Below are positions 43,506 through 53,429 of a DNA stretch of 64,000 nt, piece after piece. This DNA comes from Desmodus rotundus. Its lineage: Eukaryota > Chordata > Mammalia > Chiroptera > Phyllostomidae. The position numbers and the translations under genes are program-made. The stretch is taken from NCBI RefSeq assembly GCF_022682495.2, contig NC_071397.1, forward strand, positions 11,003,082-11,067,081, in the 5' to 3' direction. A model generated the notes under the pieces. It had not been told where the DNA came from and did not search any database. It saw only the letters and a program-made list of their open reading frames with translations. Each line of letters starts with the position of its first letter. The stretch's first letter is position 1.

Positions 43506-44206
43506 TTGGGCTTTTTTTTTTTTGTCTCCACATGCCTGTTATGTTGTAAGGAGTGGAATCTTAGGTATTCACCAGGGTGGGGCAACCCACATGGCTGTGT
43601 TGTAGCACGTATGGGGGGGAGGAATCAGAGAGGGAACAATGCTGCTGTTTGGGCTCTCAGCTGGCTTTCAGTCACTTCCTCCACTACCTACAAGCAAATT
43701 GGGTCCTTCTGGTGCTGATTCCCAGGTGGGTGGGTCTGTGTATGTTCTAGGACCCTGTGGGTCTCTCCAGCCAACTCTCCTTTGAGGCTGGCAGTTTATC
43801 CTGCTGCTGCAACCCTCACAGGTTTTTTCAGTCAGAGGTTTTGAGGCTTTATTTCCCCTGCACTGGAACCCTGGGTTGTGTGGTCTGTCTCGCTCCCCAG
43901 GTGTTCCTCCTGGTTTATCCACACACAAATGTGGGACCACCTAGTCCGCCTGCTGCCGCCTGAAAGCCCAAGTCCTCCAGCTGCCACCGTGTGCACATCC
44001 TCTCCACCCTGGATGCCCATCTCCGCTCCTCTTACCATTCTGGATGAATGTTTCTTTAACTCCTCGGTTGTCAGACTTCCATACAGCTCATTTTTCTGGC
44101 AGTTCTGGTTCTTTGTTTTTAAATTTGTTGTTGTCCCTCTTTTGCAAGGAGGCACAGTGTATATACCTACACCTCCATCTTGGCAGTAAGTCCTGCATAA
44201 GCTTTA

Positions 44207-44400
44207 GATTCAGAGTTGAATTTGAATCTGAGCTCTTCCAATTGCTGGGTAACTTTGTGCAGGCTACCTAACTTCTCTGACCTGAGTTTCTGTCATCTGT
44301 ACAGTGAAGGCAGCAATATGTATCTCATGGGCTTCTTGGGAGATGATACACACGGTTATATCTGCATTATCTATAGTTCTTGGCACGTAGTATCCCCTTT
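44207..44400 (+). repeat. MIR SINE
   Basis: Sense MIR: 'attcagagttgaatttgaatctgagctcttccaattgctgggtaactttgtgcaggctacctaacttctctga', 'gtttctgtcatctgtacagtg', 'tctcatgggcttcttgggagatga'. HAL1 copy B landed at its 5' edge. Confidence 0.87.
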
Positions 44401-45010
44401 CCACCAAGCTCCATTCTATCACGTGGACAGCTACATATGACGGTTCTTGGTAGCAACAGAATCTACTTTGGCAAGTTTGAGCAGGAAAGGATTGTAATAA
44501 GAGATGGTGACTAACTGTCTTGTTGGAAGACTAGTGACTAACAGATGTTGGGAGAGCTGGAGAAACACACTCAGGACCGAGCTTTCAGGCCAGTCCCAGG
44601 ACAATGCTGCAGAGCTGACCCTGAAAGCTGCTTCCCTCACAGATGACCTAGAATCACTCCACCTCTGCCATTACCCACGCCAGTCAGAATGTAAATCCCT
44701 GATCTACAGAAGTTTCTGGCCTTTACTGGTGACCCATTTATTCTAGACAACATTTTGTTCACCAAGTAATAAATGCCTAGAGGCCCCCTGCTATTTCTGG
44801 CCACACAAACTTGAGCTACCACTGTTGGCTCTTCTCAAGCTGGGTCATTTGATTCTCCACAAGCTTAGTTTGGGGTGGCACATTCTCTAACCCAAAATTT
44901 TATTTTTCTATACAATTTATTGATATCAGTATGTCTTAGAACTCCTAATAATCTTCTCACTTTTTCAAAGGTGAATTGTGCCATTTGGACTGTTTTTCAA
45001 GCAGCTGTTG

Positions 45011-45040
45011 CCTCCCCTCCCCTCCCCTCCCCTCCCCTCC
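45011..45040 (+). repeat. (CTCCC)n simple repeat
   Basis: Six tandem CTCCC-type pentamers, followed by C/T-rich sequence. The minus strand is G-rich with regularly spaced GGG runs and could form a G-quadruplex. Confidence 0.92.
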
Positions 45041-45075
45041 TGTCTTCTCCTCTTCTGTTCACCTCCCTCCCCTGC

Positions 45076-45124
45076 CTCTCTCTCTCTTTCCCTACACACA
45101 TACACACACATACACAACACATAC
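45076..45124 (+). repeat. (CT)n and (CA)n simple repeats
   Basis: A short CT run followed by interrupted 'acacacatacacacacatacacaacacatac'. Confidence 0.88.
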
Positions 45125-45359
45125 CTTCCATCTCCCACTCTTTATTTTTCTTTACCCATCTTTATTGTTTTAAAACCAAACAAAATCATTGACTTTTTTC
45201 TTGAGAAACATTTGAGATCATGGAATCCAACTCTATCTAGCCCAGAGGGGGGCTGTGGCTTGTCTGAGATCACTCAGCAGGTTGAAGGCCCCTATGACCC
45301 ACAGAGATGGAATCAGAGGCTCTGGATTCTTGTTTCAACCCAATCACAAGAATCTGAAC

Positions 45360-45740
45360 CCTTGACAGGGCACTTCTATACTAGTCAGTACTCCAGGCTA
45401 TAAGTGAAAGAAACCCAGCTGGAACTAACAGTGGCCGAAAGGGACTTTAATCACTCATGAACCCTGGAAAGGCAGGGGAGAGGCTGGGAAAGGTAGCTAC
45501 CAGGGGCTTGGAGTCACCAGAAGTCTCCTGTGGCTTTGCTCTACTTTGTCCTGCCTCAGGTAAGATTTCTCCACCCACTGGGGCCATGGCTGCTGCCTGA
45601 TCTTGCTGCACATTTCCCGGATTTATCAGTGAAAAGAAAAGGGCTTTCTTCAGTTCCAGGTTTAAAAGTTCCAGGAAGGGTCTTTGGTCATGTGATTGAC
45701 CCTTTGGGCCCTCCTGGACTCCTCAGGTCCTCAAGTCAAT
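45360..45740. repeat. Probable old interspersed repeat, unresolved
   Basis: 'cttctatactagtcagtactccaggctataagtgaaagaaacccagctggaactaac' is the start of a mammalian repeat I recognise in general form but cannot name. Sequence to about 45740 probably belongs to it. Confidence 0.4.
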
Positions 45741-45744
45741 TTTG

Positions 45745-46870
45745 TCTTATATTGAGTTTGCATTCCCAGCCTTCTTTTTTTAGTGTTTAACTGTTGTATG
45801 TTTTTCTGTCCTTTTATTTACTTTTTTAACCTTTGTGTCCTTATGTTTTGGGTTTGTCTTTTATAAGCAGCATATAGTTTATTTTTTAAAAATCTGATCA
45901 TTCCAATCTGATAATTTCTGTCTTTCAAATGATGAGTTTAATCTTTTTACATTTAATGTTATTGCAGGCATATTTGGACTTGTTTCAGTCATTATACTTT
46001 GAACTTTCTATTTATCCTGCCTTTTCCTATGATTCTTTGTTCTCCCTTCTTTCTCCTCTTTTTGGATTAAGTTTGTTTTCTTATTCCATCCTGCCCTTCC
46101 CCCCATGGATTTGGTGGTTGTACATGTCTTCTATTATTTCACTGAAATTTTATAATGATATTAAATAATTCTAAGTTAATCAATATTTTAACCCCCTTCA
46201 CAAATAACACAAAAACCTTATAAGTCATTGACTTTTCCTGTATTCCTTCCAGACTCACATGCTTTTAGGTCAGTATTCAGTTCTGTCTTTTTCTGAGCCT
46301 CCCAAATTGATAGTATTATAATTTCTGTATAGAAAATTTTGCTTGGATTCATGTACATGATTATTAATCTCATAGTCCATCAATCCTTCTTTCATCTTAG
46401 ACCTTCTGTCTGGAATCATTTTTCTTCTTCCTAAAGTATGCTCTTTAGAGGTTTGTAAAAAACTAATGGCTTGTTGAGTTTGCTATTTCTATGTAAGAAA
46501 ATATCTTTATTTCACCCCAGTTCTAAAAGATAACTTTTTCAAGTACACAAATTTAAGTAGATAATGATTTTCTCTAAGCATTTTGAAGATGATTTCCATA
46601 TTTCCTCTTGAGAATTTCTCTAGTTTTTATGCCTTTCTTTTTTTGATAATCAGTCTTCTCTTTAGCTTCTATCTTTGTTGTTGATGTTCTGTGCTTCACT
46701 ATTATATATCCAGGTGTGTGTTTGAATCCTGCTAGATATATTTTGTGCTTCTCGTATCTGTGGATTGAGACATTTTATCAGTTCTAGGAAAAGTAAGGCC
46801 ATTATCATTGCCTCTTCTCCATCTTTTTTTTTTTCTTCTTCTTTCTAGAACTAATGAGACATGTTAGTCC
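45745..46870 (-). mobile_element. Old L1 body fragment, antisense
   Basis: AT-rich antisense L1: 'tctttcaaatgatgagtttaatctttttacatttaatgttattgcaggcatatttgg', 'tttcaccccagttctaaaagataactttttc' and 'ttttgaagatgatttccatatttcctc'. This resembles an internal L1M coding region (including ORF1 C-terminal-like sequence) read backwards. Heavily mutated. Confidence 0.65.
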
Positions 46871-46964
46871 TCTTCTTTCTTCCTTGTCCTTTCACTACTT
46901 CTGGTCCCTATTGGTCTCCCTTTGCTCTATATTCCTGCACAAGTTGTAATTTATGCTATGAAAC

Positions 46965-47140
46965 TGAATACAGACATTACTTCCTCTGCCGTTCCCTGTT
47001 TTAGTCTTGTCTTCCTGACTAGACTGGAAGCCCCTTGGGGACAGTGTACGTGTCTTATGTGTCATTTGTATTGCCATGGCACTTGGCCCAGTGCTTGATA
47101 TAGTAAGTGCTCAATAAATACTTTATCACTACATGCCCAT
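46965..47140 (+). repeat. L2 LINE 3' end
   Basis: 'tgactagactggaagccccttggggacagtg', 'ttgccatggcacttggcccagtgcttgatatagtaagtgctcaataaatac' is the L2 terminus. Confidence 0.85.
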
Positions 47141-47409
47141 TCATTCATGCTCCTAAATTGCACCCTGGCCTGAGTCTTACACATGTGAGCTCTCAGGAGC
47201 CAAAAGAGTGCATATACCTTTGGAGGGTATAGTGCTTTGCTCCACGGGCCTCAGCTGACTTTCTTGGATTGCTTCTTTTACCTTTGTGATCCTTCTAGCC
47301 TCTGTGTCATTGGAACTCACCCCTTGTCTTCTCTGCCTTGCCTTTTCAAGCTAGACCTGTTTGGCTGCCACCCACAGTCCAGAAATACAATTCCAAGGGC
47401 AGACCTTGG

Positions 47410-47600
47410 AACTATTTCAGAGTGAGCACTGCTTCTGAAGAGCAGTTTGAGTTTGAAGTCTGTCAGGGCTATGTGGCCTTGGGCTCCGAGCCTCAGTTTC
47501 TTTTTTGGAAAATGGGAATGATGTGGTGGTGAAAAATAATTGAAATAATGAATGTGAAAGTGCTTACCAAATGCTGGGTACAGTTATCGCCTGCAAAACG
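47410..47600 (+). repeat. MIR SINE
   Basis: Sense MIR: 'ctatgtggccttgggctccgagcctcagtttcttttttggaaaatgggaatgatg', then 'gtgaaagtgcttaccaaatgctggg'. Confidence 0.75.
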
Positions 47601-47604
47601 GCAT

Positions 47605-48285
47605 TGAACGATAACTCTAACCATTAGACACAGGAACCACAGAAAAGAGTCTGTACATTAGCTTTGGGAAAAACTTAAATTATATTATTTAACCTGGTTT
47701 TTAAAAGATTACTTTAGGAAACTCTATCAATCCTACTTTAATCAAAAAGTGCTGAAAGGGTTGCAAAATAAAAATTAAAAAAAGAGAGAATTGAGTGGTT
47801 TATTTAAAACTCTGAGCCCCTTGAAACTATTTGAAATCCTGTGTCCCCTTTAAATCATGTTGCTCCTTAGTTAATAGGTAAGATTACAGTCAGGAAGAAT
47901 AGGGTAACAGGAAATAAGGGAGAGGATTTAAAACATAAAAAGTGTCAGGCTTCAGAACCTTAAGAATGTTGAACGTCTGCTCAAGTCCCGGCATCCTGCC
48001 CCTTAAGCCTTTGGAGAGGCCACCCTGCATTTGCAAGGATCATCTTCTCTTCTGCAAACTATGAAATCAAAGCCACATGCAGGTCTCGCTGCTCCACTCT
48101 GGTGACCTCTCTCCAGTGCTGTGCACCAGTTCCTGCCCTCTTTGGGGTCTGATGACCCTGGAATCTTGAAGCCTTTGTAAGAAGCAGTTTCATCCTTGGA
48201 CTCTCTCATGGCAGCAGAGAGAAAAAGCAGTGATGTCATTACCATGGGTGTTCCTTGTCTTTTTTGTTTTTTTTTAATAAATCAT
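47605..48285. other. Unassigned DNA
   Basis: Single-copy DNA; no exon or repeat is supported. Confidence 0.45.
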
Positions 48286-48309
48286 TGTTACAGTCATGGG
48301 GTCATTTCT

Positions 48310-48445
48310 TCTCGACCACCCAATGTTCTGTGAGGTAAAGAGGAGAGATTAAATTCCCATTTCACAGATGGGAAAGTGGAGACTTGCTCAAAGTCACGTG
48401 GCTTGCAAGTGGCTGTTACAATGGCAGTTCAGGTTTCCATCTCTG
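48310..48445 (-). repeat. MIR SINE
   Basis: Reverse MIR: 'ttctgtgaggtaaagaggag', 'tcccatttcacagatgggaaagtgga', 'ctcaaagtcacgtggcttgcaagtggc'. Confidence 0.7.
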
Positions 48446-48689
48446 TTATTCTCCCAGGACTGTGCAGGGCTGGGGTAGTCATAGCAGCACCATCCATGAA
48501 AGCAACCTCAACATCATGGGCCTCCCGGACACTAAAAAAAATGCCTGTACGAGAAGCCAGCTGTAAGTCCTATTTCTTCAGCAAGAACACAGATGGAGGC
48601 CCAGGTGCTTACCCCAGACCTACCCACAGGGGTCATTTCCAAACCTGGGTTTTGTGACTCTTATTCTACATTCAAAATGAATTCAGTGT

Positions 48690-48813
48690 TGCAGATTCTG
48701 ATTCTTTTGAAAAATACAACATGCAGATGATGTATTGTAGAATTTTATACCTGAAACATATAATTTTATTAACTAATGTCACCCCAATAAATTCAATAAT
48801 TTTTTTTTAAAAA
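48690..48813 (+). mobile_element. Short L1 3' end
   Basis: 'tattgtagaattttatacctgaaacatataattttattaactaatgtcaccccaataaattcaataa' plus a T/A tail is the terminal part of an L1MA-like 3' UTR. Strongly 5'-truncated. Confidence 0.75.
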
Positions 48814-48889
48814 GCGGAAGTCCATATTTGGTGTTTCTGTTACGTAGAGGATTTAATTAGTAATGGAAACTATATGTTCAGTCACTGAC

Positions 48890-49080
48890 CTGTCCCTATT
48901 CTACAAAGCATTTTCCATCCTTTGTCTTACTCGGTCCAGACAGCCCAGTGTGAAGTGTGCCGACCATCCCGGATGTCGCCACCTCGTGGAAGCTGGTGTT
49001 CCATGGGTGTTACTACAAGCACTCTCATTTCACAGATGGAGAAATCGAGTCATAGGAAGCAGCTTTCCTTAATAGTGTTG
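48890..49080 (-). repeat. Probable MIR, enclosing a CTCF-like motif
   Basis: 'tctacaaagcattttccatcc' and 'actctcatttcacagatggagaaatcgagtcataggaag' look like two parts of a reverse MIR or MIR-like relic with diverged DNA between, where the motif at 48976-48989 sits. Confidence 0.5.
48976..48989 (-). promoter_or_regulatory. CTCF-like core motif, reverse
   Basis: The minus strand reads CCACGAGGTGGCGA, close to the CTCF core CCASYAGRKGGCRS. It points toward the forward motif at 20715-20728, i.e. convergent orientation. Confidence 0.45.
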
Positions 49081-49169
49081 ACCCGGAAGTAGAGTTTCTG
49101 TTTTCTCACTTCAAATCACTACCCATGTATTTGTGCGATTGCATTCTCCTGGGGGAAAAGAAACATAGC

Positions 49170-49380
49170 ACAGGAAAAGACCCCTGCTTTGGGATCCAGG
49201 AGACGTGGGTTCAAGTCCTGCTGTTGATGCTTGCTGAGTGACTTTCCCTGCCTGAGCCAACTGCTGTTTTCATCTATACAAACTCTACCTGCTCAAAGAG
49301 TTCTTGAGAAAACATGTGATTGTGTTAACTTCAGTGCCTGTCATGGAGAGTGTGCTCGATAAACATTAGCTAAATTTGAA
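49170..49380 (+). repeat. MIR SINE
   Basis: Sense MIR: 'gatccaggagacgtgggttcaagtcctgctgttgatgcttgctgagtgactttccctgcc', 'ttcagtgcctgtcatggagagtgtgctcgataaac'. Confidence 0.85.
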
Positions 49381-49382
49381 TC

Positions 49383-49540
49383 TTTCTAGGGCTTAATTAT
49401 CTTGTCAGTAAAAGAGGGATAGTAATTCCTCCCTGCCTTCTTCATACAGTTGTTAGTCACCTCAGATGAGATGGTGCATGTAGGAAAACTTTGAGAAATA
49501 ATGCTAAAGTGCTTTGCAATTATGAGAGCTTTATTAGTTA
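49383..49540 (+). repeat. Second MIR SINE in tandem
   Basis: 'gggcttaattatcttgtcagtaaaagagggatagtaattcctcc', 'cagttgttagtcacctcagatgagatggtgcatg', 'aaagtgctttgcaattatgag'. A separate MIR 3' half right after the previous one. Confidence 0.75.
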
Positions 49541-49544
49541 AAAC

Positions 49545-50300
49545 TGCGTGGAAGTTGCTGACATTCCTTTACAAGTGAGATCCTGGGCACATATTGGGTT
49601 TTGCTCATGTCCCTCTCAAACCAGAAGATGTAAGATTAGCCCCGTTTTGCAGACAGAGCCATTGAGGAGTGATTTGCTGGTATTGGCACAGAAGGTAGGC
49701 GGGGGACCTGCCCTGGAAGGCTGGCATCTTCCATAAGTGCCCACAGAGAGGCGGGAGGAGGAAAAGGTGTCCACATTCTTCCTGTCAGGGAGGGTTCGAA
49801 GAAGGGCAGTGTCTGTGTTGGGTCTTGACAGGTGGGTAAGACTGGGATACATGGACATAGTGGGGGGCAACTTTGGGCTCGGGAAGTGCTGCAGGCGTAG
49901 GCGAGGAGACAGGAAAGCACAGGGAACTCGGGAGAGACAGCAAGTCTTCTTATTGGGCTGGAGCAAAGGAATGCAGAAAGTAAAATGTATCAGTAAGTGA
50001 CCAGCCCAAAAGTCTAGCCTCTAGACCATCAAGAGAATGTGCTAGAAGGTTCTGTGAATGCAATGGGAAGAAAGATTCTATTCACTCCCTAGTTGGTGCA
50101 GGGAGGGAGCCTAGCTTAAAGTTTTGATCTGAAAAGAATGTAATTTCAAAGCTGTAGGAAGCATCTTTATATCACTAAAGATGAAACCTGGGAGAAAGAC
50201 CCTTTGGTTACTAAAACAGGCGGGTGCATTTTCCCTCCTGCAATTATTACTTTTAATGAAAAATTAGGTTGAGATAATAATTAGGTCCAATAATAGTTAA
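49545..50300. other. Unassigned DNA
   Basis: Mostly single-copy DNA; a possible MIR trace at 49625-49675 is too weak to call. Confidence 0.4.
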
Positions 50301-50307
50301 GTGCAAT

Positions 50308-50361
50308 AATAATCACTGCAAACATTTATTGAACATTTTCTACATGGCAGGCACTGTTTGA
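50308..50361 (-). repeat. MIR SINE, first part
   Basis: Reverse MIR 3' end: 'aataataatcactgcaaacatttattgaacattttctacatggcaggcactgtttgag'. The element resumes after an inserted LTR. Confidence 0.82.
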
Positions 50362-50366
50362 GTAGC

Positions 50367-50772
50367 TGTACTAATTTTCTAGGGCTACTATAGCAACTGC
50401 CACAGACTAGATGGCTTAAAATGACAGAAATGTGTTCTCTCACGGTTCTGGAGGCCGGGAGTCCAAGCTCACAGAGCGTTAGCTCCAAGGAGAGAGTCCC
50501 TTCTTGCTTCTCCAGCTCCCGTGGCTTCGTGTGTCCCTTGGCTTGTAGGTGCATCACTCCAGTCTCTGCCTCTGTCTTCACATGACTTCTCTGTGTGTGT
50601 CTTACAAGGACACATGTCATTGGATTTGGGGTCCATTCATGTAATCCAGGATGAAATCATCTCAAGAGCCTTAACTTAACTTCATGGGCAGGGACCTGTT
50701 TTCCCAGTAAATTCATGTTCACAGATTCTAGGGATTTATATGCAGACATCTCTTTTGGGGAGCTAACATTCA
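50367..50772 (-). mobile_element. MaLR-like solo LTR inserted in a MIR
   Basis: A ~406-bp block with TG...CA ends on +: 'tgtactaattttctagggctac', 'cttaaaatgacagaaatgtgttctctcacggttctggaggccggg', 'gtgtgtcttacaaggacac', 'cctgttttcccagtaaattcatg', ending 'gctaacattca'. Flanks GTAGC and GTGGT could be a decayed 5-bp duplication (3 of 5 match, the differences are transitions). Exact family uncertain. Confidence 0.65.
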
Positions 50773-50950
50773 GTGGTCTACATGTATTATATAATTTAAT
50801 CCCCAAAGGGTGATTCTGCTACAAGGTAAGTAATATCATTACCCTGGTTTCATACATGAGGAGTCTGAGGCTCAGGGAGGTTAAATAACGTGCTGAATGT
50901 CAGTGGCAGAGCTGGGATACGGAGCCCAGTGGTCTGCTCTGTGTACTTCT
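50773..50950 (-). repeat. MIR SINE, second part
   Basis: Continues the split MIR: 'catgtattatataatttaatccccaaa', 'atgaggagtctgaggctcagggaggttaaataacg', 'cagtggcagagctgggatacggagcccagtggtctgctctg'. Confidence 0.87.
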
Positions 50951-50954
50951 GACC

Positions 50955-52345
50955 ACCAGCTCATTCTGCCTCTTTGTGATGTTGAAGGGAGAAATCAGTC
51001 TGGGTGATAAAGAAACCAGGAATTTGGAACCTTTCCTTGGTGGATGGCGGGATGGTGGGTCCAGGAAAGGAGAGAAGATGTGACCGCGGCAACAGGGTTC
51101 TGACAAAGGCAAGAACAGATGCAGCCAGGCCTAAGGAGCAGGGCAGCCCACAAGAGACTGGCTGTGTGTGTCTGTGCATGTGTGTGCGTGTGTGCACATG
51201 TTGGGTGTCTGGGTGGCCATGGAGGCCCTCTGGAGCAGTGAGGGCTTGTGCTAGTTAATGTGTTAGCTCCCGGATACCCTCTTCCCTTTCTCCCATCACA
51301 CACAGAGTGTGTGGATCGGTGGTACCTTGAGGTGACAAAGTTGCTGTCCCACATTCATAGGGGAGGAGACTGAAGCCACTCTGTGGGCGGTTAGAGGAAG
51401 GTCAGGGTGACCCAGGCTACAAGAGATCAGAGAGGGAGGATGCCCTGGGATGTGGGGAGAGGGTGTAGCCCCCCACATGGCTAACAGAAGGCCCCGCTCT
51501 CCCCGGAAGTGTGGTGGCAAGAACGTGCCCACAGGAGAGGAAGCAGCCCCTCACAGCTGGCCATCCTGGGGGCAGCGAGCAGCTGCAGGGAGCCTGGGGA
51601 GGCGAGGAAGACACCCATCTCCACCCATTTTTTTCCTCTTCCCCAAGGCTATTCTGAGACGGAGGGGTGGGGTGAGGACTGGAGCAGGGTGGGCGGACAG
51701 AATTTGCTTGGTTTTCTCCATTTCCCCCTACGTGGTGTTTGCCTGTTTTCCCCGCTCACTGCCATGGGGGCCTCCAAATGGAAAAGTGACCTTCCCCGAG
51801 AAAGGCAGGGCACCCTAAAGAAAGACTCTCTTCTCCCAAACCTCTCCTGGGTCCTCTGGCTGGTTTCTCACTGCAGGCTGCAGGAGACCACACCTAACGG
51901 GATGAGGTATGTGACAACCCCTCGTGGACCACACAGTCCTACACGAATGCCAAGTGTCAAGGTAACTCCAACAGCTGGATGCTGGAGGCAGTCACCCGGA
52001 AGCTAGGGTAGACTGTGGCCCCAGAAGTCAGAGGTCAAAGGGGATCAGCTGCTCCATCTCCCTCTGGTCCCCACAGTGTTGTCCCTGCTGATGTGGTTCT
52101 AGGTGCCCCACACCTGTCCACTTGGCCCTCTTCCCCAGCAGTGCCTTACCCCAGCCGGAGAAAACGAAGGGGCTCGCCCAGCGCCCACGCGAGAGCATGA
52201 GTCTTTGCTGCTGCCCCTCTGTCCCTGCCCCACTAAGGCTGCCCTGGCTTCTTCGTGGGGGGTGTGGATGGAAATTAGGTGATGAGTTGATGTCCTGAGG
52301 GTCAGCAAATGGGGCTAGGATGAGTGTTCTGTGGACTTTCCTTTT
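50955..52345. other. Unassigned GC-rich DNA
   Basis: Single-copy DNA with a (TG)n run at 51172-51200. Open frames of 119-165 codons on both strands overlap one another and are not recognised. Confidence 0.45.
51172..51200 (+). repeat. Interrupted (TG)n
   Basis: 'tgtgtgtgtctgtgcatgtgtgtgcgtgtgtg', an imperfect TG microsatellite. Confidence 0.85.
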
Positions 52346-52346
52346 T

Positions 52347-52440
52347 TGTGTGTGTATGATCTATATTTATTATTATTTTTTATGGTTGTTCTATTACAGT
52401 TGTCCCAACTTTCCTCCATTGCTCTCCCCTGCCCTGTCCA
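52347..52440 (-). mobile_element. Very short antisense L1/HAL1-type 3' end
   Basis: 'ttttatggttgttctattacagttgtcccaactttcctccattgctctcccctgccctgt' matches, in reverse, the 3' end of the bat L1/HAL1 lineage (compare 'ctattacagttgtctgatttcc' at 42308). Strongly 5'-truncated. Confidence 0.65.
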
Positions 52441-52664
52441 ATTAGCACTGTATTTTCTCATGACTGCTGGCTAGGACTCGGGAAGAAAAGTTAAGTAGGG
52501 GTTTGCTGGATGGCAAGGTACAAGGCCGAGGGGTGATAGGGTGAGGAGGTGGTGAAAGCCCAGGGCAGAGACAGAGCCCTCCAAATCCTCCACAGGCTCC
52601 CTCACATCCCCAGCCTCTGCTGTGGTGGAGCAGCATTCAGGGAACTAGGAGCAGAATGGGGGGT

Positions 52665-52890
52665 GTAGCTTCTGGGCTGAGGCAGGTGAAAGTCAGGCAC
52701 TTTTACCACCCTTCTCTTCCTTGCTCGAGTGCCCTGAAGACCCCATGGTCCAGGTGGCCTAACTGCAAGATGGGCAAAGGCTGTGCAACCTGCAGGGGAC
52801 TTTTCCCGAGTGAGAAATAAGCCTTTATTGTGCTAAGCCACCGAGATTTGGAGGCTGTTAGAACATTGCTTAATACAACCCCTTACGTCA
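52665..52890 (+). mobile_element. MaLR/MER-type repeat
   Basis: It ends with 'gagaaataagcctttattgtgctaagccaccgagatttggaggctgttagaacattgcttaata', the signature shared by several mammalian LTR repeats. Confidence 0.55.
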
Positions 52891-52894
52891 ACAC

Positions 52895-53045
52895 AGCACC
52901 TTCAATTACATATTATCACTTACTCTGCATAACAACCCTAGGAAATACTTTTCACTCTTCTCATTTTACAGAAGAGCAAACTGTGGCGGTGACTTACCCA
53001 AGGTCACGCAGCTAGAAAATAAGCAGATGGGACTGTTGAAAGTTA
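52895..53045 (-). repeat. MIR SINE
   Basis: Reverse MIR: 'catattatcacttactctgcataacaaccctaggaaatac', 'ttctcattttacagaagagcaaactg', 'cttacccaaggtcacgcagctagaaaataagcagatggga'. Confidence 0.87.
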
Positions 53046-53429
53046 AGGGGACATACAGAGGGGGCAGTACGTGTGAAAGAAGGAAGCGCTTCGAGGAGAA
53101 TCTTGGCTCCTTCTCCCCTCCATGCCCTCAATGTCACGGCCTGTGCAGGACCCTTTCGAAGCAAGGGTGCTCTGTGTGAGGCCCCCAGCACCAGGGAGGT
53201 AGAAGCAGAGAAACATGACCTTGGGGCTCCTATGCCTGTTCTGAGTGTGCTCCAGGTAGCAGGGCAAGTGGCAATAAGACCATTGAGACTTTGCACAAAA
53301 CCAGACATGGCAGAATAGCGATCCGAGGAAGGCTGTGCCGCAAGGCTGCCCGGCGTTCTAACCAGGCTTCTGTTCGGTGCGTGCCTGTTTGCTAGCCACA
53401 CCTGTTACGGTTAGGCCGCTCAAGTGCTG

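Larger units (their letters stand above)
42273..44192 (-). mobile_element. Full-length HAL1 (half-L1) retrotransposon, copy B
   Basis: A 1,920-bp element on the minus strand. From right to left: 5' UTR (about 44192-43506), split ORF1 (43505-42676), 3' UTR and an A-rich tail (the T-rich 'ttaatttatttattaaatatattttattg' at 42273-42301). No ORF2 is present. It is close to copy A throughout, closest in the ORF1 C-terminal half; the 5' UTRs are visibly more different, with small indels and a T/A run (43512-43522). Same shared ORF1 lesions as copy A. Confidence 0.93.

Noticed and set aside
36694..44192. Segmental inverted duplication explaining both HAL1 copies
   Set aside because: Each copy has a different perfect 14-bp target-site duplication and different flanks, which fits two retrotransposition events.
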